A DNA stretch of 64,000 nucleotides, taken from Acidovorax sp. 106 (GTDB taxonomy: Bacteria; Pseudomonadota; Gammaproteobacteria; Burkholderiales; Burkholderiaceae_C). Made by a program: the position numbers and the translations under genes. Each line of letters begins with the position of its first letter. Position 1 is the stretch's first letter. The DNA lies in the NCBI RefSeq assembly GCF_003663825.1, contig NZ_RCCC01000001.1:504501-568500 (forward strand), written 5' to 3'. This document shows, piece by piece, positions 25,937 to 34,939 of this stretch. The notes beneath the pieces are model-generated. The model was given only the letters and a program-made list of their open reading frames with translations. It was not told where the DNA came from and searched no databases.

Positions 25937-28108
25937 ATGACCACATTCACCACCCATCGGCCCACTTTGACTGCCGTGGCGCAAGCCACCTTGGCGCTGC
26001 TGTGCGCCTGCACTGCCCAGGCGCATGCTCAGACGCAAAGCACACCAGCTCCTGCCGCTGACAAAGCCCTGCCCTCCGTCACCGTCAACGCCACACCCGA
26101 AAGCGGCGAAACCGCCACCGGCCCCGTCACCGGCTTTGTGGCCACGCGCGCCTTGAGTGCCACCAAGACCGACACACCACTGCTCGAAACCCCGCAGGCC
26201 ATCAGCGTGATCACGCGCGACGAGATGGAGGCGCAAGGCGCGCAAACGCTGCGCCAGGCCACGGCATACACCACCGGGGTCGTGTCCAACTATTTCGACA
26301 GCCGCCAGGACACGTTCTCGGCACGGGGCAACGACCTGTCGCAATACCTGGACGGGCTGCTGCGCCAGACCGGCTACTGGAACGACACCCGCCCCGACCC
26401 CTACACGCTGGAGCGGGTCGAGGTGCTGCGCGGGCCATCGTCTGTGCTGTACGGCAAGGGCACCGTGGGCGGCGTGCTAGCGCTGACCACCAAAAAACCT
26501 CTGGCTGAAACGCAACGCGAGGTGCAAATCGAACTGGGCAGCCACAGCCGCAAGCAAATCGCGGCCGACCTGACAGGAGCCATCGACAAGGATGGTGAGT
26601 GGCTCTATCGCCTGGTGGCGGTGGGGCGCGACAGCGACACCCAGGTGGACTATGTCAAGGACGACCGGGTGGTGATTGCCCCGTCGCTGACCTGGAAGCC
26701 CAACGCCGCCACATCGCTCACGTTGCAAGCCACCCACCAGCGCGACAAGAGCGGTTCGCTCATCGGCTTCTTTCCATGGCAAGGCACGGTGCTGCCCAAC
26801 ACCTACGGCCAGATTCCGACGTCCCGCTTCAATGGCGAACCAGGCTGGGATGCCTACAACGCCAGCAGCGACGCCATTGGCTACCAGTTCAGCCACCAAC
26901 TGAGCGACGCCTGGACGCTGCGCCAGAACCTGCGCCGCACGGTCAGCGATGTGGACTACAGGACACTTTGGACCAGCTTTTCGCCGCGCCCCGTGTTCAC
27001 GGCAGACAACCGTACCGTCCAGCGCGATGCCAACTGGCATTTGGGCAACGTGCGCATGCTGCTGGTAGACACCCAGTTGCAAGGCAAGCAGCAGTGGGGC
27101 AGCACAGAGCACAACCTCCTGATGGGCATGGACGTACAACGCGTGCGCTCGGGCGTGTCGGACTGGTACCAGACAGACGCTGCGGACCTGGACCTCTACA
27201 ACCCCGTCTATGGCAACTTCACCCCGCCCACTGCCGCAGACCTGACACAGCATCCCGGTGTGAGCGAGCGCCAGCTGGGTTTCTATGCCCAAGACCAGAT
27301 CCGCTGGAACGCCTGGACCTTCACGCTGGGACTGCGCCACGACAAGGCCCGCTCTGCCACCGACGGCAGCCCCGAGGCAGCGTCCGAAGACAAGGCCTGG
27401 AGCAAACGCGCGGGTGCCACCTACCAGCTGGGTAACGGCTGGGCGCCGTACGTGAGTTATGCAGAGTCGTTCCTTCCGCTGGGCGGCGTTGACTTTTACG
27501 GCAAGCCCTACAAACCCACGCGCGGCAAGCAGTGGGAGGCGGGCGTGAAATGGCAACCCCCAGGCCAGGGCATCAGCGCCTACGCAGCCGCATACCAACT
27601 GCGCGAGACCAACCGCAAAACCACCGACCCCGCCAACCCCATGAACAGCCTGCAAGTGGGCGAAGCCAAGGTGCGCGGCCTGGAGGCCGAAGTGAAAGCC
27701 AGCCTGGCCCGTCATTGGGACGTGAGTCTGGGCTACGCGTACACCGACGCCCGCATCTCGCGCAGCAACGACGGAGATCAGGGCCAGCGGCTGGAGAGCG
27801 TGCCAAAACACACCGCATCGGCCTGGCTGAGCCACCGCTTTGCCGCCGAAGGCCGTGGCGGCTGGACGGTGGGGGCAGGCGTGCGCTACACCGGATCGCA
27901 GTCGAGCAGTAGCGGCAGCTATGCGATTGGCACACCAGCAGCCACCATCGCAGACGCCATGCTGGGCTACGACGCAGGCGACTGGCGCGTGGCATTCAAC
28001 GTGGTGAATCTGACGGACAAGGTGCAAATCACCCAGTGCCTGGCGCGCGGGGACTGCTTCTATGGGCAGGCGCGGACGTACACGCTGACGTCGACGTACC
28101 GCTTCTGA
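25937..28108 (+). CDS. TonB-dependent siderophore receptor, tandem paralogue B (FhuA/FoxA-like)
   Basis: Outer-membrane receptor of 723 residues, collinear with paralogue A over its full length. Long stretches are nearly identical (ETPQAISVITRD, KPNAATSLTLQ, KDKSGSLIGFFPWQGT-type segment, WEAGVKWQPPGQGISA, and the last ~45 residues), while predicted extracellular parts differ (for example RQTGYWNDTRPDPY versus RVYGTYNTSRPDPY, and SDWYQTDAADLD versus QSWRSVAPAIDV). Signal peptide ends AQAHAQ. The two genes probably recognise related but different ligands. Confidence 0.88.
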   Translation: MTTFTTHRPTLTAVAQATLALLCACTAQAHAQTQSTPAPAADKALPSVTVNATPESGETATGPVTGFVATRALSATKTDTPLLETPQAISVITRDEMEAQGAQTLRQATAYTTGVVSNYFDSRQDTFSARGNDLSQYLDGLLRQTGYWNDTRPDPYTLERVEVLRGPSSVLYGKGTVGGVLALTTKKPLAETQREVQIELGSHSRKQIAADLTGAIDKDGEWLYRLVAVGRDSDTQVDYVKDDRVVIAPSLTWKPNAATSLTLQATHQRDKSGSLIGFFPWQGTVLPNTYGQIPTSRFNGEPGWDAYNASSDAIGYQFSHQLSDAWTLRQNLRRTVSDVDYRTLWTSFSPRPVFTADNRTVQRDANWHLGNVRMLLVDTQLQGKQQWGSTEHNLLMGMDVQRVRSGVSDWYQTDAADLDLYNPVYGNFTPPTAADLTQHPGVSERQLGFYAQDQIRWNAWTFTLGLRHDKARSATDGSPEAASEDKAWSKRAGATYQLGNGWAPYVSYAESFLPLGGVDFYGKPYKPTRGKQWEAGVKWQPPGQGISAYAAAYQLRETNRKTTDPANPMNSLQVGEAKVRGLEAEVKASLARHWDVSLGYAYTDARISRSNDGDQGQRLESVPKHTASAWLSHRFAAEGRGGWTVGAGVRYTGSQSSSSGSYAIGTPAATIADAMLGYDAGDWRVAFNVVNLTDKVQITQCLARGDCFYGQARTYTLTSTYRF

Positions 28109-28148
28109 GGCACATCAAACCACGTATCAAGCACCGCTGAATCCGCTG

Positions 28149-28203
28149 GGGGCTGCGGCCTTGGTAAAGGGGCGCTGCACAGTGCAACACCTGCCGCAGC
28201 CCC
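28149..28203. terminator. Long-loop hairpin between convergent receptor and hpf-like genes
   Basis: GGGGCTGCGG pairs exactly with CCGCAGCCCC across a 35-base loop that contains a further small palindrome (TGCACAGTGCA). No T run on either side. Position between convergent genes suggests a transcription stop or RNA end, not proven. Confidence 0.4.
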
Positions 28204-28211
28204 AGCCAGGC

Positions 28212-28553
28212 TCACCCCTCCAGAGCCACAGGCCGGGTGCGTGGCCGACGCACTGGCGCTGCACGGCGCCACGCCTTGAGCACATGCCGCACCGCCCGGT
28301 CCAGGGCTTCGTCCAGCGCGGTGCGCCAATCCCCGGCCACGGACGACACCACCACCTCGCCCGCGCCATCGGTGCGCAAGGCAATCTGGCAGCGTTTGTC
28401 CAGCCCGCCGCGTGGGCCGTTCACATCGACCAGTTGCACATCCGCCCGGGGCACCAGGGCATTCAAACGCCGCAGTGCAAACCGTACACGGCGCTCCACG
28501 GTTTCTCGCATCAAAGCGGCTTCAGGATGACGGGACTTGAAAAGTATCTGCAT
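28212..28553 (-). CDS. HPF/RaiA-family ribosome-associated protein
   Basis: Basic protein of 113 residues with the hibernation-factor fold pattern: MQILFKSRHPEAALMRETVERRVRFALRRL, then ADVQLVDVNGPRGGLDKRCQIALR and VVSSVAGDWRTALDEALDRAVRHVLKAWRR. Family members bind the small ribosomal subunit and inhibit or protect it under stress. Start at 28553 is supported by AAGGAG; a longer upstream frame lacks support. It is shorter than long HPF and has no dimerisation tail, so it is of the short type. Specific role unknown. Confidence 0.8.
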   Translation of the reverse strand: MQILFKSRHPEAALMRETVERRVRFALRRLNALVPRADVQLVDVNGPRGGLDKRCQIALRTDGAGEVVVSSVAGDWRTALDEALDRAVRHVLKAWRRAAPVRRPRTRPVALEG

Positions 28554-28772
28554 CAGCGTTCTCCTTGGTTGGAGCCCCCACCTTAGCCCCGCACAGGCCC
28601 GCGTTACAGCAGGAATTTTCAGAACGTAGCATCCAAAAAACCTGGCCTGACACAAAGCGGATTGCAGCGCTCACTTCGGTAAAACCGCAGCACGCCGCAT
28701 AGAAAAGCTGCTTGGTTGCATGGGCGCTAGGCCACACATTCAAGGCTGTGTCCACCACCTTGGAGATGCCCC

Positions 28773-28994
28773 ATGAAGACCTACCGAACCCTGCGTCCCA
28801 CACTTGTGCAGCGGCTACAGGCTTTGCGCGAAACAGTCATGCACCAGGCCATGCAATGGCTGTGGCAGTGGTCGCAGCGCAGCAGCCGCGCACAGCGGCC
28901 TGCCCTGGTGCCTGTGCGCATCAGCGACGAGAGGAACGCCCCACACCGCCCGGCGCCGCGCCAACGCCAGCGCTTTCGCCCCTACGCCGACTGA
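28773..28994 (+). CDS. Small basic protein of unknown function
   Basis: Open frame of 73 residues, strongly basic (arginine-rich, with tryptophans in the helix MHQAMQWLWQWSQRSSR). A GGAG lies 11 bases upstream. It precedes the TerB-like gene by 44 bases in the same direction, and the pair may be co-transcribed. No family recognised; could be spurious. Confidence 0.45.
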   Translation: MKTYRTLRPTLVQRLQALRETVMHQAMQWLWQWSQRSSRAQRPALVPVRISDERNAPHRPAPRQRQRFRPYAD

Positions 28995-29038
28995 CCACGG
29001 CATCGCCCCACCACTTCACACTTTGCTAGGAGGACCCC

Positions 29039-29443
29039 ATGCGCAGCTACCCCCACAACAGTCCCCAGGCAGCCGCCCGCATCGTGGCGCTTCTGCTAAT
29101 TGCCGACGGCCACGTCAGCCGCGCTGAGATGGATGCGCTGTACGGACGCGACATTGAGCGCGAACTGGGGCTGCCGCCAGGCGACTTTGCCCAGGTGCTG
29201 CACACCCTGTGCGAGGACTTGCTGATGGGCATGCGCGACCGGCGCCTGCTCACCGATAGCATCGACGACACCGCACTGGCCGCACTGCTGGCCGAAGTGA
29301 CCGATGCCCCACTGCGCCACAAGGTGCTGTACTTTGCCGATGCCGCCGCCACGGCAGACCGCCACGTAGCCCCCGCCGAGGCGTGGGTGATGGGCGCCGC
29401 GCTGCAGCAGTGGCATCTGGAAGAAGTGGCGGCGCAGGGCTAG
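29039..29443 (+). CDS. TerB-like helical protein
   Basis: Protein of 134 residues, all-helical, with the TerB-type acidic repeats: ARIVALLLIADGHVSRAEMDAL in the first half and KVLYFADAAATADRHVAPAEAWVM in the second, resembling the D/G-x-x-x-x-x-E metal-binding turns of TerB/DjlA-like domains. RBS AGGAGGACCCC is strong. Found in stress-related settings; no other ter genes are nearby, so a tellurite role should not be assumed. Convergent with the LysR gene, whose stop lies 4 bases away. Confidence 0.7.
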   Translation: MRSYPHNSPQAAARIVALLLIADGHVSRAEMDALYGRDIERELGLPPGDFAQVLHTLCEDLLMGMRDRRLLTDSIDDTALAALLAEVTDAPLRHKVLYFADAAATADRHVAPAEAWVMGAALQQWHLEEVAAQG

Positions 29444-29446
29444 CGC

Positions 29447-30355
29447 TTACTTAGCGCCATGCTGGCCGCTGGGGATTGCATGGGCGGCGTCTAACAGTTG
29501 GCGCACCAAGGGGTGGTGCTGCCCACGGCGCGACCATATGGCGTGCACCTCTTCATGGATATCAGCACTGTCGCCCAGCAGGCGCAGGCCCCGCACCAGG
29601 CCAACGTCTTGTGCGCCGAGCTGGCTCACAGGAAACACGCCCAGCCCCCGCGCTGCAAACACCGCCAGCAAGGCGCTGTCTTCAAACTCCCCCACCACGC
29701 GGGGCCGCAGGCCCAGGTCATGGAACCAGGCATCAAGCGTGGAGCGCAGAGGCGAATGCACGGTGGGCAAAAGCACCGGGATGTCCTGCAGCGATTGCGG
29801 GAACCGGTCTCGCGCAGATTTCTTGACCAAGGACGACGGGCCATACCACTGCACAGCAGTGCGCGCGATGCGCTCGCTGGACAGGCGCTGATTGGGGTTG
29901 CGCGGTGCGGCCTGCCCCGCCAGCACCACATCGAGCTGGTGCAGCGCCAGCTCAGACAGCAACTCGTCAAACTCTCCCTCGTGGCACACCAGCCGCAAGT
30001 TGGGTATGGCGAGAATGGGCTCCAGCAGCGCATGCGCCGCCAGCTTGGAGATGCCGTCCGACAACCCCACGGACAGCCGAACCACGGGGCTACTGGCCGC
30101 CTCGCGCACCTCGTCGGTGATGCACTCACCCAGCTGAAAAATTTCCTCGGCCCGCACGTAGGCTGCCTGCCCTGCCTCGGTCAGCACCACCCCACGGCCC
30201 GAGGGCTTGAGCAACTGGTGCCCGAGGGACTTCTCCAGATCACGCACCTGGGCACTGATGGTCTGCACGGCCATTTCCAGCCGGTCGGCCGCACGGGCAA
30301 AGCCGCCCTCTTTGGCAACCATCCAGAAGTAGTACAGGTGGCGGTAGTTGAGCAT
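29447..30355 (-). CDS. LysR-family regulator, NhaR-like
   Basis: Regulator of 302 residues. The N-terminus MLNYRHLYYFWMVAKEGGFARAADRL is the specific signature of the NhaR branch (NYKHLYYFWxVAKEGG), followed by the recognition helix TISAQVRDLEKSLGHQLLKPSGRG and a LysR substrate domain. NhaR activates a Na+/H+ antiporter and other stress genes in E. coli; no nhaA is present here. Divergent from the membrane protein at 30463, its likely nearest target. Function in this organism is inferred only. Confidence 0.82.
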   Translation of the reverse strand: MLNYRHLYYFWMVAKEGGFARAADRLEMAVQTISAQVRDLEKSLGHQLLKPSGRGVVLTEAGQAAYVRAEEIFQLGECITDEVREAASSPVVRLSVGLSDGISKLAAHALLEPILAIPNLRLVCHEGEFDELLSELALHQLDVVLAGQAAPRNPNQRLSSERIARTAVQWYGPSSLVKKSARDRFPQSLQDIPVLLPTVHSPLRSTLDAWFHDLGLRPRVVGEFEDSALLAVFAARGLGVFPVSQLGAQDVGLVRGLRLLGDSADIHEEVHAIWSRRGQHHPLVRQLLDAAHAIPSGQHGAK

Positions 30356-30462
30356 GCATGCTCCGGTTCGTAAAAGCCGAATACTAGGTTCGAGCCAGAC
30401 TGGTGTCTATTTTTCGCACCCATCTCCATACTGCCCGTCTGTATTTGAAAAGGAGTGATCCC

Positions 30463-30909
30463 ATGTTCTATGCCATCAGCTGGTTTATATCGTTGTCACT
30501 GTTGGCCCTCTGGTCGCTGCTGTGCTGGGGCGTGCATGCCTTCACGGTGTGGGCCATGTCCAGTGCCGGGGCCCTGGCTGCGGGTGCGGCAGGGGCAGCA
30601 GGTGCGGCGTCCGTCCAAGCGATTCTCTTGCCCGCATGGCTGCAGGGCTGGGTACCGCCGGAGCTGTTGCGATCTCTGGAGGGTTGGATCACATCTGCCG
30701 GCCCCATGCTGCAGACGGTGCTGGAAAGCGTGCCAGCCCTGGCGGGCGCTGTCACGGTACTGGCCTGGGGCATTTGGGGACTGGGGGCGGTGGTTCTGAT
30801 CGCACTGGCGGTGGGTCTCCATGTGCTGATCAGGCTGCTGCAGCGCAACACCACCGCATCTGTGCTCAACGCACAGGCTGCGCAGCGCAGACTGGCCAAA
30901 GGCTGAGCC
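30463..30909 (+). CDS. Membrane protein of unknown function
   Basis: Protein of 147 residues with two clear hydrophobic regions: residues 1-35 (ISWFISLSLLALWSLLCWGVHAF, then an Ala/Gly-rich stretch) and about 95-125 (LAGAVTVLAWGIWGLGAVVLIALAVGLHVLI). AAAAGGAGTGATCCC gives a strong ribosome-binding site at ATG 30463. It is divergent from the NhaR-like regulator, which may control it. The reading frame ends with the stop beginning at 30904. No domain recognised. Confidence 0.72.
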
Positions 30910-30944
30910 TACCTGCAAGCCAAGCAGGCTCAGCCGCCGTCCCG

Positions 30945-32573
30945 TCAGGTGGCAGAGCAGCTAAAGCTCTCTGCCTTGGCCTGGTCGCCCGTTCCGTTGT
31001 AGCGCGGGAACTGCGGGAACTCGCACACAGGGCGCTGCAGCAACGGTGTTTTGCTACCTGCAGCAAACTTGGATGCCACGAGCTTGTCGGGCGCGGTCTG
31101 CTTTTCCACCCAGTTGTCCAGCGCCGTCAGCAGGTCGATGGAGAGCGGGTCGGTGCCTGCACCATCCAGGTTGTGCCCCACGGATGGCGAGGTCAGCATG
31201 CGGGCAAAGCCCCGCGCCTTGGTGGCGCCCACCTGTTGCTTCATCGACTCAAAATAGTCGGCTGTGCGGTACACCGACACGCAAGCATCGGCCAGGCCGT
31301 ACCAGATGAGCAGCTTGCCGCCGTTGTCCGCGAAGGCAGAGATATCGGGGTTGGTCGAATCGATCATCTCGGCCAGCCGCAGGTACTGCGATGGGAAGCG
31401 GGTCGGGTCATGGTCGAGCAGGCTGAGCTTGGGGTTGCCCTCCACCAGGCGCGCGGCCTCTTGCGCTGCCATGAAGTTGAACGAATCCCGCGCAGCAAAG
31501 CTGTTGCCGAACATGTAGTCCTTCCAGTCTGACGTGGAGGCACCACCCCGCCCATAACGGGGGTAGCCTCGTGCGCCGCGCGACAGCGTGACGGGCGTGT
31601 CGTGGTTGGCATAGATCAAGCGGATGGATTCGATCTGCCCTGCCGTCAGGCAGGTGTCGTTGTCAGCACCGGTACACAGCAAGTCGGTGGGCACATAGTT
31701 GCAGGCCTGCACGTTGCCAATGATGCCGTCCTTGAGGCCATCGAGTGCATCACAGGCTGCCGTCTCAGCCTTGGCATACAGGGCAATCTTCTCAGCGCTC
31801 AGCCAGTTCTCGGGTTTGGAGAAGATGTGCTTGAGCACCGTAGGCCCCAGGTTGACCTGGTGCGCCTGCTGGCTGATGGCGGGCTCCATGGCGATCACAC
31901 CGTCGTAATCCTTGGGGTAGCGCTGGGTAGCGGCCAGGGCCGATCGGCCACCGTTGGAATGCCCCATGTGGTAGCGGCGCACAGGCCGTTTTCCGTAGAA
32001 GTCGGTCGCCATCGCAGTGCCCACTTCCAGCACCAGATGGTTGGCCTCAAACGCATGGTTGCGCAGCGCTGCGTCGCTAGAGCCCCATGAGAAGCCTGCT
32101 GGCCCATGCCCCGAGTCCGAGCTGATCTTGACGTAAGGGTTGGCCGATGGGCCCACGAGCTGTTGGTAGAACACATCGTCCGTGGGGATGAAGCCATCGA
32201 ACCCGCCGCCCCCAATGGTGAGCGTTTTGCCATTCCACAGGCTGCCGCTGGGCAGCTCCACCGCCCAGTGGATGGTGGAATCGGCCGACGAGACGATTTC
32301 GCCACGCACGATGCACACGTCTGGCAGGCTGCCGTTGGATTTACGGACCTCGGTCGCCGTGACCTTGGCACCGCCGGGCAATGCAGCCGGGCGGTAGGTG
32401 GGGCAGGCCTCGGCCAGAGGGCGGGAAGACGGCGATGGCGTGCCGTCGCTGCCGCCGCAGGCGCTCAAGGCCAGCGCGGCCACAACAGCCAGCGCTGTGC
32501 CCGCGGCGTTGCGGGCCAGCAAGGCCCTGCCCTGCGAGCGCAACGCAGACGCGTGAAAGGTGGGGGAATTCAT
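30945..32573 (-). CDS. Tannase/feruloyl-esterase family lipoprotein
   Basis: Exported serine hydrolase of 542 residues. Lipobox ALSACGG (Cys39) indicates lipid anchoring. The nucleophile motif is GHSNGG (Ser206) and the fold pattern (TIGGGGFDGFIP, GHGPAGFSWGS, YPKDYDGVIAMEPA) is that of the tannase/feruloyl esterase family, which cleaves phenolic or aromatic esters; the same family includes MHETases and esterases of other aromatics. Start at ATG 32573 with GGAG at good spacing gives the lipoprotein signal; upstream in-frame ATGs do not. A LuxR-type regulator lies just upstream in the same direction and may control it. Substrate unknown. Confidence 0.84.
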   Translation of the reverse strand: MNSPTFHASALRSQGRALLARNAAGTALAVVAALALSACGGSDGTPSPSSRPLAEACPTYRPAALPGGAKVTATEVRKSNGSLPDVCIVRGEIVSSADSTIHWAVELPSGSLWNGKTLTIGGGGFDGFIPTDDVFYQQLVGPSANPYVKISSDSGHGPAGFSWGSSDAALRNHAFEANHLVLEVGTAMATDFYGKRPVRRYHMGHSNGGRSALAATQRYPKDYDGVIAMEPAISQQAHQVNLGPTVLKHIFSKPENWLSAEKIALYAKAETAACDALDGLKDGIIGNVQACNYVPTDLLCTGADNDTCLTAGQIESIRLIYANHDTPVTLSRGARGYPRYGRGGASTSDWKDYMFGNSFAARDSFNFMAAQEAARLVEGNPKLSLLDHDPTRFPSQYLRLAEMIDSTNPDISAFADNGGKLLIWYGLADACVSVYRTADYFESMKQQVGATKARGFARMLTSPSVGHNLDGAGTDPLSIDLLTALDNWVEKQTAPDKLVASKFAAGSKTPLLQRPVCEFPQFPRYNGTGDQAKAESFSCSAT

Positions 32574-32793
32574 GTGCAAAGTCTCCATATGTCGTGATGG
32601 TTTTAGGAGCCTTGCTGGCGGCGTGCGATGCAGATGGGCTGTTGCGCTCGCGTGCCTGCCCTTGCAATGGCTCCGGGCACCACGATAGGAGGCCAGGGGC
32701 ACAAATAAGCCTCTGCAAATGCAGAGGGGAAGGGAAAGTCCTGAGCGCGCGTTCTGAGCCCCTTCAGCCTGTGCAGCGAAGGGGGAAGGGGCC

Positions 32794-33837
32794 CTATTTG
32801 CGCAGTGCGCTCACCAGCTCGACCTTGTTGCGCACGCCCAGCAGGCCGTAGGCACTGCGCAGATAGGTGCGCACGGTGGCGGGTGACAAGCCCAGTGCCA
32901 GCGCAATGTCTTTGTACGAATGCCCGTGCGCATACAGCGTGGCCGCACCCAGCTCACGCGGAGCCAAAGGCGACTGCGACGGTGGCTGCGCACTGCCCGG
33001 CTGGCGCACCACCAAGCTGATGAGGACCAACGGGCCACAGGCCTCAAACCGCAGGCGGGTGCTCTTGCCCAACGCCATGGTGCCCGGCAGCTTGCACAGC
33101 CCCGCATGCAAGGCGGCAGGCAGCGCGGGGCCGGACCACTGCGGGTGGGCATGGTGCAGCGCCTGCCCCAGGCGCAAACCCACATAAAGCAAATTGCCAT
33201 CTGGCTCGGCCAGCGCATGGCCATCCCACGGGTGGGCCGATGGCAGCGCCTGCAGGCGCTGCAACGCATGGCGCCAGTGGCACAGCAGGTGGGCAACAAA
33301 CTCGCCAAATAACTCAGCCTCCAGCCCCGAGAACGGCGGGCCTTGCGGTGGACGGTAGACAGAGACGAAGAACATCATCCCGCTGCCCGGCAGTTCCACC
33401 GTGATGGCCATGCAGTGGCACAGGCCATGGCGGCGGCAGAAGGCTTCCAGCTCCGGGGGAATGGCGCCGGGCGCATCCGGGCCGTTCTCGCAAATGACCT
33501 CACCCAGGCGCTCCATGGACATGCGCGCAAACTCGTCGCCCGCCGCCAGCGCGTTCCACTCTTGGGCAAACCGCTGGCTCAGGCCAATGCTGCCATGCAA
33601 CCAGTTGCGCGGCGCAGCGTGTGCACTGCCTGCAGACACTTCGCCCCACCATGCTGAATCAAACGGCACCAGCCGCTGCAACAGGTGCAGCGCGTCGTGC
33701 AGCATCTGCTGCGGCGGGGTGTGATGGGCCAGTGCCGTCAAATCCAGCAGGCTGGCGCTGAGGGCTTGCAAGGGTGGCAGGGGCGGCGCGTGCATCCAAC
33801 GCTGTGGGCGGGGTGCGCTGCCAACGGTGGGGGGCAT
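32794..33837 (-). CDS. LuxR-family transcriptional regulator
   Basis: Regulator of 347 residues. The C-terminal helix-turn-helix is of the LuxR/GerE type (APRELGAATLYAHGHSYKDIALALGLSPATVRTYLRSAYGLLGVRNKVELVSAL). The N-terminal ~250 residues form a GAF-like or uncharacterised sensor region (FDSAWWGEVSAG...MMFFVSVYRPPQGPPFSG) with no autoinducer-binding signature I recognise. Start at 33837 with GGAGACGCC upstream. It lies 220 bases upstream of the tannase-family gene on the same strand, suggesting local control. Confidence 0.85.
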   Translation of the reverse strand: MPPTVGSAPRPQRWMHAPPLPPLQALSASLLDLTALAHHTPPQQMLHDALHLLQRLVPFDSAWWGEVSAGSAHAAPRNWLHGSIGLSQRFAQEWNALAAGDEFARMSMERLGEVICENGPDAPGAIPPELEAFCRRHGLCHCMAITVELPGSGMMFFVSVYRPPQGPPFSGLEAELFGEFVAHLLCHWRHALQRLQALPSAHPWDGHALAEPDGNLLYVGLRLGQALHHAHPQWSGPALPAALHAGLCKLPGTMALGKSTRLRFEACGPLVLISLVVRQPGSAQPPSQSPLAPRELGAATLYAHGHSYKDIALALGLSPATVRTYLRSAYGLLGVRNKVELVSALRK

Positions 33838-34144
33838 GGGGCGTCTCCTGGTTATTTTTCATAACCAATGTACCCAAACACCCAGGGGCTGCGTACCCGT
33901 ACATGCCCTGCCGCACACGCGAGGCCGATTGGAGTGCAAACGCCGCCTGCGCAGTGCATATTTCAGATCAAATCAGGCTCTAGCGCTTATTCAATAAGCG
34001 CTAGCAGCTATCAAAAATGTAGCAAATCACTATAAAGCAGTTGGACTCCAAGCGGACAGCCTCCGCCCGTACAGGCGCTTCAGGGCCGAAGCTGCCCCAT
34101 CATTGGCAATGCCACAAGGAGCCATCTGGCCCCGCCCCAGGTTC
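33838..34144. other. Intergenic stretch holding repeat copy 5
   Basis: Apart from the interspersed repeat at 33979-34027 and an AT-rich patch near 33855 (TTATTTTTCATAACCAATG) that may be part of the LuxR-gene promoter, no gene or other site is recognised. Confidence 0.5.
33979..34027 (+). repeat. Two-hairpin interspersed repeat, copy 5 (canonical)
   Basis: Perfect first hairpin TAGCGCTTATTCAATAAGCG + CTA, then AGCTATCAAAAATGTAGCAAA. This is the cleanest copy in the window and can serve as the reference. Confidence 0.85.
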
Positions 34145-34939
34145 TTAGTGCCCGCCAAACGTCCCCACCTGCCGCAGTCCACCCGTCAGGCCCCACAGGC
34201 TGATGCACCAGCCGTCACAGCCCTCACTCACCACCAGCCCGGGCAGGTCATTGCCGTCAATATCGACATAGCTCGCAGGCGCGCCCGGTACCTCGCCCAT
34301 GTAGACGTAAGCGTCCTGCTTGCGCACAAACACATGGTGCCGTTGGGCTTCGTAGAACGCATTGGTATCACGCACCACCTTGCCCGGCACCACCAACGTG
34401 GTGCGCGCATCCGCCGCCGCTTGGGGCGGGCGAACAGACAGGGCCGACTCCCACCGCAACTGGGGCTGCAGCCAGCCAAAACGGCGCGTGTCGGATTGCA
34501 GATAGGCTTGCAGCCCAGCGCGGTGCTCAGGCTCGATCTTGCGCACATCCCAACGGGGCGTGGCCGGTGGCGTGAGTGAAAAAAGGCCGTACTCCCGGCG
34601 GTCACTCTGGCGATCACTCTGGCGTGCAGGGCCTTGCACCGTCACCCCCACAGACTCCCACTGCTCCGCGCCTGAAGCGTTCTTGAACACCTCGGCCTTG
34701 CACTGGTACTTGGCCCCCGCCTGCAACGCAAACACGGCCTTGCCTGTGTTGCAGTGCTGCGCCAGTTGCTGCAGCGGTACCTGGCTGTCGAACGATGCCA
34801 GCACCCGCTCCACATCGGGCGTCAGCATCGCAAAGAAGAGGCCGCTACGGGTGCTGTGGCTTTCTTTTTCCATGCCTGCGAAGGCGGGCAAGGTGCAGGC
34901 GAGGGCCAGGAAGGGGGCGAGCAGACGTGGCAGGGTCAT
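34145..34939 (-). CDS. Uncharacterised secreted protein
   Basis: Protein of 264 residues with a clear signal peptide (MTLPRLLAPFLALACTLPAFAG). The C-terminal part (YVYMGEVPGAPASYVDIDGNDLPGLVVSEGCDGWCISLWGL) has a Cys-x-x-x-Cys pair and a DxDGNDxPE-like turn as in FG-GAP/EF-hand-like loops, suggesting a surface or periplasmic beta-rich protein. Start chosen at 34939 for the signal peptide; upstream in-frame ATG at 35050 lacks it. I do not recognise a family. Confidence 0.7.
   Translation of the reverse strand: MTLPRLLAPFLALACTLPAFAGMEKESHSTRSGLFFAMLTPDVERVLASFDSQVPLQQLAQHCNTGKAVFALQAGAKYQCKAEVFKNASGAEQWESVGVTVQGPARQSDRQSDRREYGLFSLTPPATPRWDVRKIEPEHRAGLQAYLQSDTRRFGWLQPQLRWESALSVRPPQAAADARTTLVVPGKVVRDTNAFYEAQRHHVFVRKQDAYVYMGEVPGAPASYVDIDGNDLPGLVVSEGCDGWCISLWGLTGGLRQVGTFGGH

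Noticed and set aside
29039-29443. Tellurite-resistance operon
   Set aside because: Only a TerB-like domain is present; no terA, terC, terD or terZ-like genes are nearby.
23464-34027. CRISPR array from the recurring hairpin sequences
   Set aside because: The copies are kilobases apart, single, and lie between genes; no regular repeat-spacer arrangement exists.
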